From positions 1,116,001 through 1,180,000 of the forward strand of contig NZ_CP043808.1 of assembly GCF_008386315.1 (NCBI RefSeq): a DNA stretch of 64,000 nt. Direction: 5' to 3'. This document shows, in pieces, positions 32,990 through 41,595 of the stretch. Each line of letters starts with the position of its first letter. Position 1 is the first letter of the stretch. The DNA comes from Serinicoccus marinus DSM 15273 (GTDB lineage Bacteria > Actinomycetota > Actinomycetes > Actinomycetales > Dermatophilaceae). The notes beneath the pieces are model-generated. The model made no database searches. It was not told the origin of the DNA and was given only the letters and a program-made list of their open reading frames with translations. Position numbers and translations under genes: made by a program.

Positions 32990-32995
32990 TAGCCT
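32990..32995 (+). promoter_or_regulatory. Leaderless -10 box (TAGCCT) for parE
   Basis: TAGCCT seven bases before GTG 33003, with no ribosome binding site. Confidence 0.45.
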
Positions 32996-33002
32996 GCCGG
33001 TC

Positions 33003-35114
33003 GTGACCACTCAGGACTACTCCGCCCGCCACCTGCAGGTCCTCGAAGGCCTGGAGGCGGTGCGCAAGCGCCCGGGGATGTATGTCGGGTCCACCGACGC
33101 CAGGGGCCTCATGCACTGCCTCTGGGAGATCATCGACAACGCGGTCGACGAGGCGCTGGGCGGCCACGGGGACCGGATCGAGGTGATCCTGCACTCCGAC
33201 GGGTCGGTCGAGGTGAAGGACCGGGCGCGGGGCATACCCGTCGACATCGAGCCGCGCACCGGCCTGTCCGGGGTCGAGGTCGTCTTCACCAAGCTGCACG
33301 CCGGCGGGAAGTTCGGCGGTGGCTCCTACGCCGCCTCCGGAGGGCTGCACGGCGTGGGGGCCTCGGTGGTCAACGCGCTGTCCGCCCGGCTGGACGTCGA
33401 GGTCGACCGCGCCGGCAAGACCTACGGCATGAGCTTCCGGCGCGGCGAGCCCGGGACCTTCGACGACGCCGGGGGCAGCCCGGACCCGAACGCTGCGTTC
33501 ACACCGTTCGAGCGCAGCAGCGACCTCGCCGTCGTGGGCAAGGCCAGACGCGGGGTCACCGGCACCCGGGTGCGCTACTGGGCCGACCCGCAGATCTTCC
33601 TGGCCCAGGCGCAGTTCGCCTACGACGAGCTCGTCGCCCGGGCCCGCCAGACCGCCTTCCTCGTCCCCGGGCTCACCATGGTCATCCGCGACGAGCGCCG
33701 CCTCGCGGGGACGCCGGGCGCGGACGGGCCCGCGGAGGAGACGTTCGCCTACTCCGGCGGCATCGCGGAGTATGCCGAGTACCTCGCGGCCGACGCCGCG
33801 GTCACCGACGTCTGGCGGCTGCAGGGGTCGGGCAGCTTCACCGAGACCGTGCCGATGCTCGACGAGCTCGGCCACATGGTGTCGAGGGAGATCGAGCGCG
33901 AGTGCGAGGTGGACGTCGCGCTGCGCTGGGGGACCGGTTACGACACCACGGTGCGCAGCTTCGTCAACATCATCACCACGCCCAAGGGCGGCACCCACCT
34001 GGCCGGCTTCGAGCAGGCGCTGATGAAGGTCTTCCGCAAGCAGCTCGAGACCAACGCCCGCAAGCTCAAGGTCGGCAACGACAAGGTGGAGAAGGACGAC
34101 ATCCTCGCCGGCCTGACCGCCGTCGTGACCGTCCGTCTCCCGGAGCCGCAGTTCGAGGGCCAGACCAAGGAGGTGCTGGGCACCAGCGCGGTGCGCACGA
34201 TCGTGTCCCGCACCGTGGAGAAGGCCCTGACCGAGCGGCTCACGAGTACGCACCGCGGCGACAAGGCCCAGGCCTCGCTGCTGTTGGAGAAGGTCGTCGC
34301 CGAGATGAAGTCGCGCATCTCGGCGCGGCTGCACAAGGAGACGCAGCGCCGCAAGAACGCCCTGGAGTCCAGCTCGCTGCCCGCCAAGCTGGCGGACTGC
34401 CGCAGCAACGACACCGAGCGCTCCGAGCTCTTCCTCGTCGAGGGGGACAGCGCCCTGGGCACCGCCAAGCTCGCCCGGAGCAGCGACCACCAGGCGTTGC
34501 TGCCGCTGCGCGGCAAGATCCTCAACGTGCAGAAGGCCTCGGTCCAGGACATGCTGTCCAACGCCGAGTGCGCGGCGATCATCCAGGTCATCGGGGCCGG
34601 CTCGGGACGGTCCTTCGACCTCGACCTGGTGCGCTACGGCAAGGTCATCATCATGACCGACGCGGACGTCGACGGCGCCCACATCCGGACGCTCCTGCTC
34701 ACCCTGTTCTTCCGCTACATGCGACCGCTGGTCGAGGCGGGGCGGGTGTATGCCGCGATGCCGCCGCTGCACCGGATCGAGGTCGCCGGTGGCCGGGGGA
34801 AGGGCCGGGAGCGGGAGTTCGTCTACACCTACACCGAGGCGGAGATGCGCCGCACGGTCGCGGGGCTGGAGAAGAAGGGCCGCACGGTCAAGCAGCCCAT
34901 GCAGCGCTACAAGGGCCTGGGGGAGATGGACGCCGACCAGCTGGCCGAGACCACCATGGACCCGAGGCACCGGACGCTGCGGCGGATCACGCTGGCCGAC
35001 GCCGCTCGGGCGGACGAGGTCTTCGACCTGCTCATGGGGTCCTCGGTCGCGCCCCGCAAGGACTTCATCGTCGACTCGGCTCACGACCTGGACCGGGAGC
35101 GGATCGACGCCTGA
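33003..35114 (+). CDS. parE: DNA topoisomerase IV subunit B (type IIA, GyrB/ParE)
   Basis: 703 residues. GHKL ATPase (LEGLEAVRKRPGMYVGST, IIDNAVDEALGG, KFGGGSYAASGGLHGVG), transducer domain, then Toprim with EGDSALGTAKLA, PLRGKILNVQKAS and the metal site MTDADVDGAH. Pairs with a ParC/GyrA subunit not present in this window. A second GyrB-like protein, typical of Micrococcales and Streptomyces. Leaderless GTG start. ParE is preferred over GyrB from the chromosomal context (no gyrA, dnaA or recF nearby). Confidence 0.93.
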   Translation: MTTQDYSARHLQVLEGLEAVRKRPGMYVGSTDARGLMHCLWEIIDNAVDEALGGHGDRIEVILHSDGSVEVKDRARGIPVDIEPRTGLSGVEVVFTKLHAGGKFGGGSYAASGGLHGVGASVVNALSARLDVEVDRAGKTYGMSFRRGEPGTFDDAGGSPDPNAAFTPFERSSDLAVVGKARRGVTGTRVRYWADPQIFLAQAQFAYDELVARARQTAFLVPGLTMVIRDERRLAGTPGADGPAEETFAYSGGIAEYAEYLAADAAVTDVWRLQGSGSFTETVPMLDELGHMVSREIERECEVDVALRWGTGYDTTVRSFVNIITTPKGGTHLAGFEQALMKVFRKQLETNARKLKVGNDKVEKDDILAGLTAVVTVRLPEPQFEGQTKEVLGTSAVRTIVSRTVEKALTERLTSTHRGDKAQASLLLEKVVAEMKSRISARLHKETQRRKNALESSSLPAKLADCRSNDTERSELFLVEGDSALGTAKLARSSDHQALLPLRGKILNVQKASVQDMLSNAECAAIIQVIGAGSGRSFDLDLVRYGKVIIMTDADVDGAHIRTLLLTLFFRYMRPLVEAGRVYAAMPPLHRIEVAGGRGKGREREFVYTYTEAEMRRTVAGLEKKGRTVKQPMQRYKGLGEMDADQLAETTMDPRHRTLRRITLADAARADEVFDLLMGSSVAPRKDFIVDSAHDLDRERIDA

Positions 35115-35200
35115 CCCCGACCTTCTCGCCGGACGCCCGCCGTCACCCGCTGCCGCTGGATCCGGGGCGCGGGTTGGTCCGGGATGCCGGCGCCGCACGG

Positions 35201-35372
35201 TAGACTGATTCTTCCCCGGTTGCCGTGTGCGACGCGGCCGGGTGCACCCCTCAGGACGATCCGATCCTGGGGGAGATCGGGCGCCGCGACGAGCGCCTGG
35301 AGGTAGGTCCGGTCACGCCGAGGGCGTCGAGGCGAGCACCCACCTCGACCCACTCGAAGAGGTGAGCTTCAC
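35201..35372 (+). promoter_or_regulatory. Promoter and long 5' leader of RNA helicase gene
   Basis: TAGACT at 35201-35206 is the likely -10, giving a leader of about 160 bases, unusual in this window where many genes are leaderless. A hairpin can form around 35248-35276 (CCCCTCAGGA pairing with TCCTGGGGG). Leaders on DEAD-box helicase genes often mediate cold or auto-regulation; that role is inference. The rest of 35115-35200 holds nothing recognisable. Confidence 0.5.
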
Positions 35373-37667
35373 ATGGCCAAACCAGCACGCGCCGGTGCGT
35401 CCGGCAAGAAGAAGCCCCGCCACACCGCCGCCCAGAAGAAGGCAGCCCGCCAGGCGCGGGAGAAGCAGGCCCGCGCCCAGCTCAAGGGCGGCCGCGGCGA
35501 CCGGCGCGGTTCGAGCCGGGGCGCCCAGGACGAGCGTCCGGTCGGCAAGCAGCGCTGGCGCGACCGCGACGAGCGGGACCCGCGCGGGCAGGGCGAGCGG
35601 GGGCAGCGTCGCCGCGACGACCGTGATGACCGCGGTGGTTACCGTCGCGATGACCGCGGTGACCGGGGTGGCTACCGCCGGGACGACCAGGGAGACCGGG
35701 GTGGCTACCGCCGGGACGACCGGGGAGACCGGGGCGGCTACCGCCGAGACGACCGGGGAGACCGGGGCGGCTACCGCCGAGACGACCGGGGAGACCGCGG
35801 TGGCTACCGCCGCGAGGACCGGGGAGACCGGGGCGGCTACCGCCGGGACGACCGCGGTGGCTACCGCCGGGACGACCGCGGTGGCTACCGCCGAGACGAC
35901 CGTGACGACCGGGATGGCTACCGCCGAGACGACCGGGGTGGCTCGCGCGAGGGTCAAGGACGGCAGCAGGGCTCGGGCTACCAGGAGCGGACCTGGCGCT
36001 CGCACCGCGAGGAGCGCGAGGGTCGCCCGGGCCGCGGGCGGCACGAGGGACGCAGCTGGGAGGAGGGACGCCGGCGCGAGGACCGTGGACCGCGCGGCGA
36101 CCGCTGGGAGGACCGGCGCGACAACCGTGGGAGGCCGTCCCGTTCGTGGGAGCGTGGCAGCACCGACGACTCCTTCGCCGAGGCCGAGGCCGAGGCCGAG
36201 CGCGACGCGGCGGACGAGGCCTACCAGCAGCGGGTCTCCGCCGACCGTTCCGAGGACGCGTCGGCGTCCGTCGAGCAGGACAACGGCTTCGTGCCGCTCG
36301 GGCTCCGCGAGGAGCTGGTCCAGGCGCTGGCGAGGATCGGCATCACCACCCCGTTCCCGATCCAGGCGGCGACCATCCCCGACGCCATGGCAGGCCGCGA
36401 CCTGCTGGGCCGCGGCCAGACCGGCTCGGGCAAGACCATGGCCTTCGGCCTGCCGCTGCTCGACCGCCTCGCCGGGCGACCGCGTGCGGTGCCGCACCGG
36501 CCGCGTGCGGTGATCCTGACCCCGACGCGCGAGCTGGCCATGCAGATCGTCGACGCGCTGGCCCCGCTGATGCGCGCGGTCGACCGCCGTTTCGTGCTCG
36601 TGGCCGGGGGGATGTCCTACACCCCGCAGCTGCGCGCGCTGGAGAAGGGCGTGGACGTCCTCGTCGCCACCCCGGGTCGTCTCATCGACCTCGTCGACCG
36701 GAGCGCCGCGGACCTCTCCGAGGTCGAGGTGACCGTCCTCGACGAGGCCGACCACATGGCCGAGATGGGATTCGTGGAGGCGATCCGCCAGGTCCTCGAC
36801 CTCACCCCCTCCGACGGCCAGCGGCTGCTCTTCTCCGCCACGCTGGACCACGGGGTCGACCAGGTCGCGAAGACCTACCTCAAGGACCCGGTCACCCACT
36901 CCACCGACGACGCACGCGCCAGCGTGACGACGATGGCGCACCACGTCTTCCTCGTGCACCCGCACCACAAGAAGCCGATCACGGCGGCCATCGCCAACCG
37001 CCCGGGCCGCACGGTGGTCTTCTGCCGCACCAAGCTCGGTGCGGACAGGGTGGCGCTCCAGCTGCGCGAGTCCGGTGTCTTCGCCGCCGCCCTGCACGGC
37101 GGTCTCAACCAGGCCCAGCGGACCCGCGTCCTGGACGCCTTCAAGTCCGGCACCCTGCCCGTGCTCGTCGCGACCGACGTGGCCGCGCGCGGCATCCACG
37201 TCGACGACGTCTCGCTGGTGCTCCAGGTGGACCCCCCGGCCGACCACAAGGACTACCTGCACCGCTCCGGACGCACCGCGCGGGCCGGGGAGGACGGCGT
37301 CGTGGTGACGCTGGCCCTGCCGCACCAGAAGCGGCAGGTGGCCCGGATGCTGGACGCCGCGGGGGTCGAGACCGAGCCCCGGCCGGTCGCCCCCGAGGAC
37401 CACGCGGTGATCGAGACGGCGGGCGGGTCGGTGCCAGAGGGTGAGCCGGTGCCGCAGAGCCGGCTGGACGACGTCATGCGCCCCAAGCGCGGTCCGGGCC
37501 GCGGATCGCGGGCACCGCGCGGTCCTCGCGGCCAGCGCCAGGGAGACCGGGGGCAGGACCGGCGCCAGCAGGACCGGGGTCGCGACCGTCAGGGCCGGGG
37601 CGGCCCCGGCGGCTCCCGCGGCCAGCGCCAGGGAGACCGGCGGCCGGACCGGCGCTCCCGCGACTGA
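35373..37667 (+). CDS. DEAD-box RNA helicase with N-terminal RDDRGDRGGY repeats
   Basis: 764 residues. A basic N-terminus (1-85), then about eleven repeats of RRDDRGDRGGY or shorter versions (about 86-190), then the helicase core: Q motif PFPIQAATIP, GQTGSGKT, PTRELA, DEAD (VLDEADHMAEMGF), SATLDHG, and HRSGRTARAG. The C-terminal tail is again RGG/RQGDR-rich. The arginine-glycine-aspartate repeats resemble disordered RNA-binding regions that drive condensates. Acts in RNA remodelling or decay. ATG 35373 has AGAGGTGAG upstream. A second helicase of the same type is at 58737-60278. Confidence 0.93.
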   Translation: MAKPARAGASGKKKPRHTAAQKKAARQAREKQARAQLKGGRGDRRGSSRGAQDERPVGKQRWRDRDERDPRGQGERGQRRRDDRDDRGGYRRDDRGDRGGYRRDDQGDRGGYRRDDRGDRGGYRRDDRGDRGGYRRDDRGDRGGYRREDRGDRGGYRRDDRGGYRRDDRGGYRRDDRDDRDGYRRDDRGGSREGQGRQQGSGYQERTWRSHREEREGRPGRGRHEGRSWEEGRRREDRGPRGDRWEDRRDNRGRPSRSWERGSTDDSFAEAEAEAERDAADEAYQQRVSADRSEDASASVEQDNGFVPLGLREELVQALARIGITTPFPIQAATIPDAMAGRDLLGRGQTGSGKTMAFGLPLLDRLAGRPRAVPHRPRAVILTPTRELAMQIVDALAPLMRAVDRRFVLVAGGMSYTPQLRALEKGVDVLVATPGRLIDLVDRSAADLSEVEVTVLDEADHMAEMGFVEAIRQVLDLTPSDGQRLLFSATLDHGVDQVAKTYLKDPVTHSTDDARASVTTMAHHVFLVHPHHKKPITAAIANRPGRTVVFCRTKLGADRVALQLRESGVFAAALHGGLNQAQRTRVLDAFKSGTLPVLVATDVAARGIHVDDVSLVLQVDPPADHKDYLHRSGRTARAGEDGVVVTLALPHQKRQVARMLDAAGVETEPRPVAPEDHAVIETAGGSVPEGEPVPQSRLDDVMRPKRGPGRGSRAPRGPRGQRQGDRGQDRRQQDRGRDRQGRGGPGGSRGQRQGDRRPDRRSRD
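35632..35945 (+). repeat. 33-bp coding minisatellite in the helicase gene
   Basis: About seven in-frame 33-base units encoding RRDDRGDRGGY, followed by 24-base and partial units. Copies differ by single bases and one has Q for R, one E for D. Unit length keeps the frame, so copy number can vary without breaking the gene. Confidence 0.9.
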
Positions 37668-37678
37668 CCTGCAGCGCC

Positions 37679-37684
37679 TACCAT
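37679..37684 (+). promoter_or_regulatory. Leaderless -10 box (TACCAT) for the FAD oxidoreductase
   Basis: TACCAT seven bases before ATG 37692; same hexamer as for ctaE. Confidence 0.45.
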
Positions 37685-37691
37685 CGGCCCC

Positions 37692-39248
37692 ATGACTTCG
37701 AGCCACGACGTCGTGGTGGTCGGCGGCGGGCACAACGGGCTGGCCGCCGCGGCCTACCTCGCCCGCGCCGGTCGCTCGGTCCTGCTGCTGGAGCGGTCGC
37801 CGGAGCTGGGAGGTGCGACCGTGTCGGCGGAGGCCTTCCCCGGCACCGGTGCCCGGCTGTCGCGCTACTCCTACCTCGTCAGCCTGCTGCCGCGCCGGGT
37901 CGTCGACGACCTGGGTCTCTCGCTGCACCTGCGCCGACGCCGCTACTCCTCATACACGCCGGTGCCCGGCGGCGACACCGGCCTGCTCATCGACCACGGC
38001 GACCCGCCGGCCACGGCCGCCTCCTTCGCCGCCGTCGGTGCCGGCGCCGACGCCGCCCGCTGGGACCGCTTCTACGAGCGGGTGAGCGAGCTCGCCCGGG
38101 CGGTGTGGCCGACGATGACCGAGCCGCTGCTGCGGCGGCGCGAGATGGCGCACCGCGTCGGGGACCCGGGACTGGTGCGCGACCTGCTGGAGCGTCCCCT
38201 CGGAGAGGTGATCGAGTCCACGGTCGCCGACGACCTGGTGCGGGGGGTCATCCTCACCGACGGCCTCATCAGCACCTTCGCCGACGCGCACGCCGCACAC
38301 CTGCGGCACAACATCTGCTTCCTCTACCACGTCGTCGGCGGCGGCACCGGGGACTGGGACGTGCCGATCGGGGGCATGGGCCAGGTCTCGGGCGAGCTGG
38401 AGCGCGCCGCCCGCGACGCCGGCGCGGAGCTGGTCACGCGGGCCACGGTGACCGCGGTCGAGGAGGGCGCCGTCACCTGGCAGGACGCGGAGGGTATGCC
38501 CCAGCGCGCCACCGCGGGCCGGATCCTCTGGGCGGCAGCCCCGGCGGTGCTCGACGAGGTCGCGGGAGGCCCGCCGGGGGAGCGGGTGGAGGGAGCCCAG
38601 GTGAAGGTGAACCTGCTGCTCTCCCGGCTGCCCCGGCTGCGGGAGACCGGGGTCGCCCCAGAGGCGGCCTTCGGCGGGACGTTCCACATCAACGAGACCT
38701 ACACCCAGCTGCAGCAGGCCGCCGCCGACGCCGGGCGGGGGCAGGTGCCGAGCCCGATGCCGGCCGAGATCTACTGCCACTCGCTCACCGATCCGACCAT
38801 CCTGAGCCCGCGGCTGCGCGAGCGGCACCCCGAGGCCCAGACGATGACCGTCTTCACGCTGCAGACACCCGACCGGCTGCTCGACGGGCGCGGCGAGGAG
38901 GCCCGGGACGAGCTGCAGCGCGCGGTGCTCGACTCGATGTCCTCGGTGCTGGCCGAGCCGATCGACGACGTCGTGCTCACCGACGGCGACGGTCGCCCGT
39001 GCGTCGAGACGCGCACCACGCGGGACCTGCAGGCGAGCCTGGCCATGCCGGGCGGCAACATCTTCCACGCCCCGCTGGAGTGGCCGTTCGTGGAGGACGA
39101 CGCACCGCTCGACACGCCGGCGCAGCGATGGGGCGTGGCCACGGCCTACCCCGGGGTGCTGCTCGCGGGGGCCGGGTCCCGGCGCGGTGGAGGCGTCAGC
39201 GCCCTCGGCGGCTACCACGCCGCCCGGGCGCTGCTCGAGGGCGCCTGA
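37692..39248 (+). CDS. Phytoene desaturase-like FAD oxidoreductase (PYROXD2 type)
   Basis: 518 residues. N-terminal Rossmann FAD motif VVVVGGGHNGLAAAAYLARAG with the acidic end LLLERSPELGG, and C-terminal FAD contact LLAGAGSRRGGGVSALGGYH. GGMGQVSGELERAARDAGAE is the crtI-like middle motif. The family covers carotenoid desaturases and related oxidoreductases; no carotenoid genes are nearby, so the substrate is unknown. Leaderless ATG start. Converges with metS. Confidence 0.88.
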   Translation: MTSSHDVVVVGGGHNGLAAAAYLARAGRSVLLLERSPELGGATVSAEAFPGTGARLSRYSYLVSLLPRRVVDDLGLSLHLRRRRYSSYTPVPGGDTGLLIDHGDPPATAASFAAVGAGADAARWDRFYERVSELARAVWPTMTEPLLRRREMAHRVGDPGLVRDLLERPLGEVIESTVADDLVRGVILTDGLISTFADAHAAHLRHNICFLYHVVGGGTGDWDVPIGGMGQVSGELERAARDAGAELVTRATVTAVEEGAVTWQDAEGMPQRATAGRILWAAAPAVLDEVAGGPPGERVEGAQVKVNLLLSRLPRLRETGVAPEAAFGGTFHINETYTQLQQAAADAGRGQVPSPMPAEIYCHSLTDPTILSPRLRERHPEAQTMTVFTLQTPDRLLDGRGEEARDELQRAVLDSMSSVLAEPIDDVVLTDGDGRPCVETRTTRDLQASLAMPGGNIFHAPLEWPFVEDDAPLDTPAQRWGVATAYPGVLLAGAGSRRGGGVSALGGYHAARALLEGA

Positions 39249-39257
39249 CCCGACGGA

Positions 39258-39404
39258 TCAGCCGACCGCGTCGTCGCGGTCCGGGTCCGGGAGCACCTCG
39301 TCGTCCACGGCGGGCCGCCGTCGCAGGAAGAGCACGCTGGCGACCAGGCCGCCCCACACGACGAGGACGGCGACGATCATCATGAGCACGGCGGGGGTGG
39401 TCAT
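39258..39404 (-). CDS. metS: Methionine/alanine importer small subunit
   Basis: 48 residues: one membrane helix (AVLMMIVAVLVVWGGLVASVLF, about 5-26), then RRR and an acidic tail. This is the pattern of MetS, the small subunit needed by the sodium-coupled MetP transporter in Corynebacterium. ATG 39404 overlaps the metP stop (ATGA). It is too short for standard ORF calling and easily missed. Confidence 0.88.
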   Translation of the reverse strand: MTTPAVLMMIVAVLVVWGGLVASVLFLRRRPAVDDEVLPDPDRDDAVG

Positions 39405-40948
39405 CGGCGCTCCTCCTCGAACTCGGGCCATGGCCGGAAGTCCTCGTCCTCGCCCCGCCGCCAGGGCAGCAGCGTGAGCACCAGCGCCCCGACGACGACG
39501 AGGGCGATGGCTCCCCAGCCGAAGACGGTGAGGTACCAGCCCGGGTAGCTCTCGTAGCCCTCGGTCAGGAGCGTGCGCACCCGCTCGTAGAGCATGTAGC
39601 CGAGCAGCACCGGCGCGAGGACGCCGATGAGGGCATACCAGTAGCGACCCACCTGGAAGGTCGAGACACGGTTGAGGTGCGCCCGCAGCACCGGCGCGGT
39701 GCGGAAGACCCACACCACCAGCACCGTCATGACGATGGCCGAGACGACGATGCCCACGTTGTTGGCCCACTGGTCGACCGTGTCCAGGGCGATCAGACCG
39801 GAGGTGGTCGAGAACAGCGCCAGCGAGATCACCGCGCAGACCAGGCCGACCACGATCGCCGATGTCCGCTGCGCCAGGCCGAACTTCTCCTGCACCGAGG
39901 CGGCGACCCCCAGCAGGATGGAGATGATCGAGGTGAAGCCCGCCAGGACCAGCGCGCCGAAGAAGACGGCGCCGAAGAGCGCACCCCCGGGCATCTCGCT
40001 GATCACCGCCGGGAAGGTGACGAAGGACAGGATGGGCCCGCTCAGGCCCTCGAGCTGGTCGATGCCCGTCGCCTGCTGGTGCGCGAGGAAGCCGAGGGTG
40101 GCGAAGACCCCGATCCCGGCGAGGATCTCGAAGCTGGAGTTGGCGAAGGCGACCACCAGCCCCGCGCTGGTCATGTTGGCCTTGCGCCGCTGGTAGGACG
40201 CGTACGTCACCATGATGCCGAAGGCGATCGAGAGGCTGAAGAAGATCTGGCTGTAGGCCGCGATCCACACCGCGGGATCGGCCAGTGCGCCCCAGTCGGG
40301 GGTGAAGAGGGCGTTCAGCCCGTCGGCCGCCCCCGGCAGCGTCACGGCCCGCGCCACGAGCGCCACGAAGGCGAGCACCAGCAACGGGATGAAGAGCACG
40401 TTGACCCGCTGCACGCCCCGGTTCACACCGAGCGCGATGATCGCCATGACGACCACCCAGACCAGCACGAGCGGGATCGCCACGGCAGGCACGATCGTCG
40501 TCGACACCTCGGGCGCGCCGACCCGGAGGTACTCCCCGGTGAAGAAGCCTGCCGGGTCATCACCCCAGCGCAGGTCGAAGGCGAAGACGAAGTAGCTGAG
40601 CGACCACGCGATGACCGCGGCGTAGTAGACCGCGATGACGAAGCTCAGCACGATCTGGAACCACCCGAGCGCCTCGGCCGGCCGGGCCATGCGCCGGTAA
40701 GCCAGGGGCGCGGCGCCGCGGTAGCGGTGCCCGATGGCGTAGTCGAGGAAAAGGATCGGGATACCGGCGGTGAGCAGCGCCACGAGGTAAGGCACGAGGA
40801 AGGCGCCGCCGCCGCTCTCGTAGGCCACCCCCGGGAAGCGCCAGATGTTGCCCAGTCCGACCGCGGACCCGACGGCCGCCAGGATGAAGCCGGTCGAGCT
40901 CGACCACGTCTCGCGGCGTGCCTGCCTCGGCGGTGCCGCCCCGCTCAT
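39401..40948 (-). CDS. metP: Sodium-dependent NSS-family transporter (methionine/alanine importer)
   Basis: 515 residues, about 12 membrane helices. The NSS signature FILAAVGSAVGLGNIWRFPG (about 19-38) forms the sodium and substrate site. With the overlapping small subunit it forms a MetPS-type importer, inferred to carry methionine or alanine. ATG 40948 overlaps the aroQ stop (ATGA), so aroQ-metP-metS are transcribed as one unit. Confidence 0.92.
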   Translation of the reverse strand: MSGAAPPRQARRETWSSSTGFILAAVGSAVGLGNIWRFPGVAYESGGGAFLVPYLVALLTAGIPILFLDYAIGHRYRGAAPLAYRRMARPAEALGWFQIVLSFVIAVYYAAVIAWSLSYFVFAFDLRWGDDPAGFFTGEYLRVGAPEVSTTIVPAVAIPLVLVWVVVMAIIALGVNRGVQRVNVLFIPLLVLAFVALVARAVTLPGAADGLNALFTPDWGALADPAVWIAAYSQIFFSLSIAFGIMVTYASYQRRKANMTSAGLVVAFANSSFEILAGIGVFATLGFLAHQQATGIDQLEGLSGPILSFVTFPAVISEMPGGALFGAVFFGALVLAGFTSIISILLGVAASVQEKFGLAQRTSAIVVGLVCAVISLALFSTTSGLIALDTVDQWANNVGIVVSAIVMTVLVVWVFRTAPVLRAHLNRVSTFQVGRYWYALIGVLAPVLLGYMLYERVRTLLTEGYESYPGWYLTVFGWGAIALVVVGALVLTLLPWRRGEDEDFRPWPEFEEERR

Positions 40949-41421
40949 GCCCGGGTGCCCCGCGCGTCCGAGGACCGGGGGTCGGGCGCGGTGGCCAGGT
41001 GGTCGACCGCCCAGCCGTAGCCCCGCACCCCCGCACCGGCCACGACCATCTCGGCGACGGGGGAGAGGTAGGAGGTGTGCCGGAACGGCTCGCGCGCGTG
41101 CGGGTTGGACACGTGCACCTCCACGACGCGCACCGCGGTGCCCTTGATCGCGTCGTGCAGCGCCACGGAGGTATGCGTGCAGGCACCGGCGTTGAGTACG
41201 ACGCCGACGCAGTCAGGGTCGCGACCCGCCTCCTGCAGCGCGTCGACCAGCTCACCCTCGTGGTTGCTCTGCCGGCACCCCACCTCCAGGCCGTGCTCGG
41301 CCGCGCGGTCGGCGCAGAGCTGCTCGACGTCGGCGAGGGTGGCCGTGCCGTAGATCTCCGGCTCGCGGGTGCCGAGCAGGTTGAGGTTCGGCCCGTTGAG
41401 GACCACGATGTGCCGCGCCAT
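40945..41421 (-). CDS. aroQ: Type II 3-dehydroquinate dehydratase
   Basis: 158 residues, standard length. LNGPNLNLLGTREPEIYG with catalytic Tyr24, CRQSNHEGELVDALQEA, LNAGACTHTSVALHDA and VHVSNPHAREPFRHTSYLSP are all family motifs. Third step of the shikimate pathway, complementing the DAHP synthase at 13803. First gene of aroQ-metP-metS. The 174 bases upstream (41422-41595) hold the beta-glucosidase start region; TTGACG near 41510 may be its -35. Confidence 0.96.
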   Translation of the reverse strand: MARHIVVLNGPNLNLLGTREPEIYGTATLADVEQLCADRAAEHGLEVGCRQSNHEGELVDALQEAGRDPDCVGVVLNAGACTHTSVALHDAIKGTAVRVVEVHVSNPHAREPFRHTSYLSPVAEMVVAGAGVRGYGWAVDHLATAPDPRSSDARGTRA

Positions 41422-41595
41422 GGGGCCACGCTCTCACATGTCGGCGCCGCGTCGGGCCCTCGCGTCGGGCGTCGCCCGGAGCCCGGCTCGCGTCGTCGCA
41501 GCGCTGCTGTTGACGGCGCGGCCCAGGGGTGCGCAGAGTGGGTGAGTTCTGACCTGCACGGCAACAGCCGGTCCGCCCGAAGGAGTCTGTCCGCC

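Noticed and set aside
35632..35945. CRISPR-like regular repeats
   Set aside because: Units are contiguous, without spacers, and encode an in-frame 11-residue peptide repeat.
35313..37928. 871-residue ORF on the minus strand across the RNA helicase gene
   Set aside because: Antisense of the repeat-rich helicase; stop-free because of GC-rich codons. The helicase frame has complete DEAD motifs and a ribosome binding site.
41422..41595. LacI operator (TGGGAGCGCTCCCA type) before the beta-glucosidase
   Set aside because: No such palindrome is present; only a weak TTGACG near 41510.
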